Positions 4,374 to 5,903 of a stretch of 5,903 nt of DNA are shown piece after piece. The stretch covers positions 1 to 5,903 of the forward strand of contig JAIVIG010000432.1 of NCBI GenBank assembly GCA_020200675.1, read 5' to 3'. The stretch is from Actinomycetota bacterium (GTDB lineage: Bacteria; Actinomycetota; Rubrobacteria; Rubrobacterales; Rubrobacteraceae). The first letter of the stretch is position 1, and each line of letters opens with the position of its first letter. The notes below the pieces were generated by a model that made no database searches, was not told where the DNA came from, and saw nothing but the letters and a program-made list of their open reading frames with translations. Position numbers and translations under genes: made by a program.

Positions 4374-5180
4374 ATGAAGCTGAGTTATTCGGATGGAGAC
4401 TCTGACAACCTCCCGTTGAGCGGGGCACAGGCCGGTACCAAGTTCAAGAGCGTCCGACGGGTCTTCAGGATCATGGAACTCGTCAGTCGCCAGGGAGAAG
4501 ATTTGACGGCGAAGCAGATCGCCCACGAGATAGGGACCAACCTCTCCAGTTGCTACTACTTGCTCAGCATACTCACCGATGAAGGGTACATCGAAAAGCT
4601 TCCCCATCGCGGAGGCTACAGGATCGGCCCTACCATTTCCCTGCTTAGCGAGGGTTCCAGGAGCGACTTCGACTCCAAGATCGAGCCGGTCGTCGAGGAA
4701 CTGGCGCAACGGACTCAGCGGCGGGCCTACTCCGCGGTGCTCTCGGCTGGGGAGATGGAGGTAACCCAGGTCAAAGCCCCGCCCAATAGTCCTCCCGTAG
4801 GAGTGGTAGAAGGGTTTCGTGGGGCCTCACACGCGCTCGCTCTGGGCAAGGTGCTGTTGGCCGGCATGGGGTCCAAGTATGTAGAGGGTTACATAGAAGA
4901 TCACGGCGGGCTGGAGGCCTTTACGCCACGAACCATCGTTCAGCCTGCTCTACTGCACACCCACCTGAACAAGGTTCGGATGGTAGGGTTAGCCATAGAT
5001 TTCGAGGAATTTGCGCAGAACCTCTGCTGCGTGGCGGCACCGGTTTGGAGCAGAAGGGCCAAAGTGGAGGGAGCGATAGGTCTCTCCACAACGGCCCGGC
5101 GTATCAATGACGAGGGGCGGCACCTGATCGAAATGGTTCAGTGGGCAGCCGAGGAGGCGTCGGCGCTGCTCAAAGAGTAG
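4374..5180 (+). CDS. IclR-family transcriptional regulator
   Basis: A 268-residue DNA-binding regulator. Residues 25-85 form the winged helix-turn-helix (SVRRVFRIMELVSRQGE, then KQIAHEIGTNLSSCYYLLSI and wing KLPHRGGYRIG). Residues about 100-265 form the IclR effector-binding domain, with SHALALGKVLLA (152-163) and the family signature GLAIDFEEF...CCVAAPVW (205-225). In the signature the usual Gly-Val before the first Cys is replaced by Gln-Asn. Residues 1-23 are an unusual, polar N-terminal extension. The ATG at 4374 has only a weak purine-rich upstream stretch, so a later start is possible, though none is obvious. Divergent orientation from prmA strongly suggests it controls the monooxygenase genes and itself in response to a substrate or product; IclR proteins can repress or activate, and the ligand cannot be read from sequence. 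It faces the ABM-like gene tail to tail. Confidence 0.92.
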   Translation: MKLSYSDGDSDNLPLSGAQAGTKFKSVRRVFRIMELVSRQGEDLTAKQIAHEIGTNLSSCYYLLSILTDEGYIEKLPHRGGYRIGPTISLLSEGSRSDFDSKIEPVVEELAQRTQRRAYSAVLSAGEMEVTQVKAPPNSPPVGVVEGFRGASHALALGKVLLAGMGSKYVEGYIEDHGGLEAFTPRTIVQPALLHTHLNKVRMVGLAIDFEEFAQNLCCVAAPVWSRRAKVEGAIGLSTTARRINDEGRHLIEMVQWAAEEASALLKE

Positions 5181-5230
5181 TCCTAGCCTGGATCTTCACC
5201 AGAGGTCTCTGCCACGTTGGCGAACACACG

Positions 5231-5284
5231 CCGCAGGAGGTGTCTATATTGAGTACTCTAACAGTACTCCAACCGACGCTGCGG
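5231..5284. terminator. Nested inverted repeats between convergent genes
   Basis: GAGTACT (5251-5257) pairs with AGTACTC (5263-5269) around CTAAC. An outer pair CCGCAG (5231-5236) and CTGCGG (5279-5284) could enclose it. Lying in the 134-base space between two convergent stop codons, it may act as a two-way terminator, but there is no T run on either strand. Confidence 0.35.
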
Positions 5285-5314
5285 AGCTCGATTGTGCTAA
5301 GTGTTACTGCAGGA

Positions 5315-5614
5315 TTAGCTTGGCGTCTCGAAGAGGACGACGTCGTACCTCTCTACGTTCGCTATCTCTTGATCCCCAGCCTCCGCAACTTCGGCCCGCA
5401 GGCGCTTTGCCTCTTCCTCGCTGGCCCGCATGGACTGCGCACTTTCCCAGAGGCTCATAAGCTGTAACTCGCCGCTCTGGTAGTTAGCGAGGAACATCAG
5501 CCCTTTGAATCCGTCCTGTTGGTGAAGTTGTGGTAGGACCTGCTCTCGGACGTTACGTAGTGCGTCGTCCAACCGGTCTGGAGACCCGTCGAAGGTGTTC
5601 ATTCGGGCGAACAA
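5315..5614 (-). CDS. Small ABM-like dimeric alpha/beta-barrel protein
   Basis: A 99-residue soluble protein with the strand-helix-strand-strand-helix-strand pattern of antibiotic biosynthesis monooxygenase (ABM)-like ferredoxin folds. Strand MFARMNTFDG (1-10), helix SPDRLDDALRNVREQVLPQL (11-30), strands GLMFLANY and ELQLMSLWES (38-45, 49-58), a charged helix ASEEEAKRLRAEVAEAG (64-80) and strand VERYDVVLFE (87-96). Such proteins include small cofactor-free oxygenases, heme-degrading enzymes and many of unknown role; no catalytic residue can be named here. The start is TTG: AAGGAGG (5629-5623) sits eight bases upstream, and the family usually begins with Met-Tyr/Phe-Ala-Arg, whereas the internal ATG (Met5) is too far from the site and would cut strand 1. 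A link to the monooxygenase is by proximity only. Confidence 0.75.
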   Translation of the reverse strand: MFARMNTFDGSPDRLDDALRNVREQVLPQLHQQDGFKGLMFLANYQSGELQLMSLWESAQSMRASEEEAKRLRAEVAEAGDQEIANVERYDVVLFETPS

Positions 5615-5903
5615 GCCGCTCTCCTCCTTCTTCTCGCTTTTGTCGGCGGATCGCTTATCTCAATTCGACCATAGTACCTGCTCTGTGAGCAAATCGGAAC
5701 CCCTATTGCATCGAAGGGATCACGCAAGTAGGAAGATCGGTTTTCCGGGAACAAGTTTGAAACTATCCTAAAAGCAGCTGAGTAACGTCTCGACGCACAT
5801 TTGGTTGGTTGCACAACGGCAAAATAGAACCTTTTCGCCCCGTTTTATCGACTCGTATCGCTCTGACTTGGAGCTTACCGAGACTTTTCGCACCGTTTCT
5901 AAG
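5615..5903. other. Non-coding right end with possible control elements
   Basis: No credible gene is seen in these 289 bases, which lie upstream of the ABM-like gene. The ribosome site AAGGAGG is at 5623-5629. An inverted repeat TGCTC-tgt-GAGCA (5679-5691) sits beside TACTAT (minus strand, about 5677-5672), a possible -10. TTCCGA lies 17 bases upstream of it but matches the -35 consensus poorly. The far right holds an imperfect direct repeat (5831-5845, 5884-5898). Confidence 0.5.
5831..5898. repeat. Direct repeat CTTTTCGCMCCGTTT, 53-base period
   Basis: CTTTTCGCCCCGTTT (5831-5845) and CTTTTCGCACCGTTT (5884-5898) agree at 14 of 15 bases. The 53-base period is close to five helical turns. They may be regulator sites for the ABM-like gene or for a gene beyond the right edge. 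Confidence 0.35.

Noticed and set aside
5236..5467. Possible plus-strand small gene with AGGAGG (5236-5241) and a TTG at 5250
   Set aside because: The ribosome-site-like sequence is good, but the frame runs antisense through the ABM-like gene, and its product has no recognisable features.

Overview
The window holds most of a soluble diiron monooxygenase (SDIMO) locus, closest in remembered sequence to the actinobacterial propane/acetone/phenol monooxygenases PrmABCD (Gordonia) and MimABCD (mycobacteria), usually called group 5. GC-rich genes, strong GGAGG-type ribosome binding sites, frequent GTG/TTG starts and the resemblance to Mim/Prm proteins suggest a Gram-positive, probably actinobacterial, chromosome. 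A deep-branching actinobacterium is my guess, and the sequence alone cannot settle it.

Layout. On the minus strand, read from right to left: the hydroxylase large subunit gene (prmA-like, 4083 to 2423); a 532-base gap rich in inverted repeats; the hydroxylase small subunit (prmC-like, 1890 to 748); the coupling protein (prmD-like, 734 to 366); a strong hairpin; and the first 53 codons of a Rieske [2Fe-2S] ferredoxin (161 to the left edge). On the plus strand, diverging from the large subunit gene, is an IclR-family regulator (4374-5180). Converging on it is a 99-residue ABM-like protein on the minus strand (5614-5315). The last 289 bases hold only possible regulatory repeats.

How the genes should work together. 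Large and small subunits form the hydroxylase with a diiron centre in the large subunit, and the coupling protein tunes it. Electrons normally come from an NADH-dependent flavin/[2Fe-2S] reductase (PrmB/MimB), whose gene usually lies between the large and small subunit genes. That gene is absent here and its place is taken by non-coding DNA. A Rieske ferredoxin follows instead, so a ferredoxin-mediated electron path is possible. The divergent IclR protein is the obvious candidate regulator.

The main anomaly: the large subunit gene carries an exact 20-bp tandem duplication (2928-2967) that shifts the frame and creates a TAG stop. Residues 1-378, with all six diiron ligands, are separated from the last 168 residues, which carry a cysteine-rich YHS-like domain. 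Removing one copy restores an uninterrupted 546-residue protein. As given, the locus encodes a broken hydroxylase, unless the duplication is an assembly error, reverts by slippage, or is bypassed.
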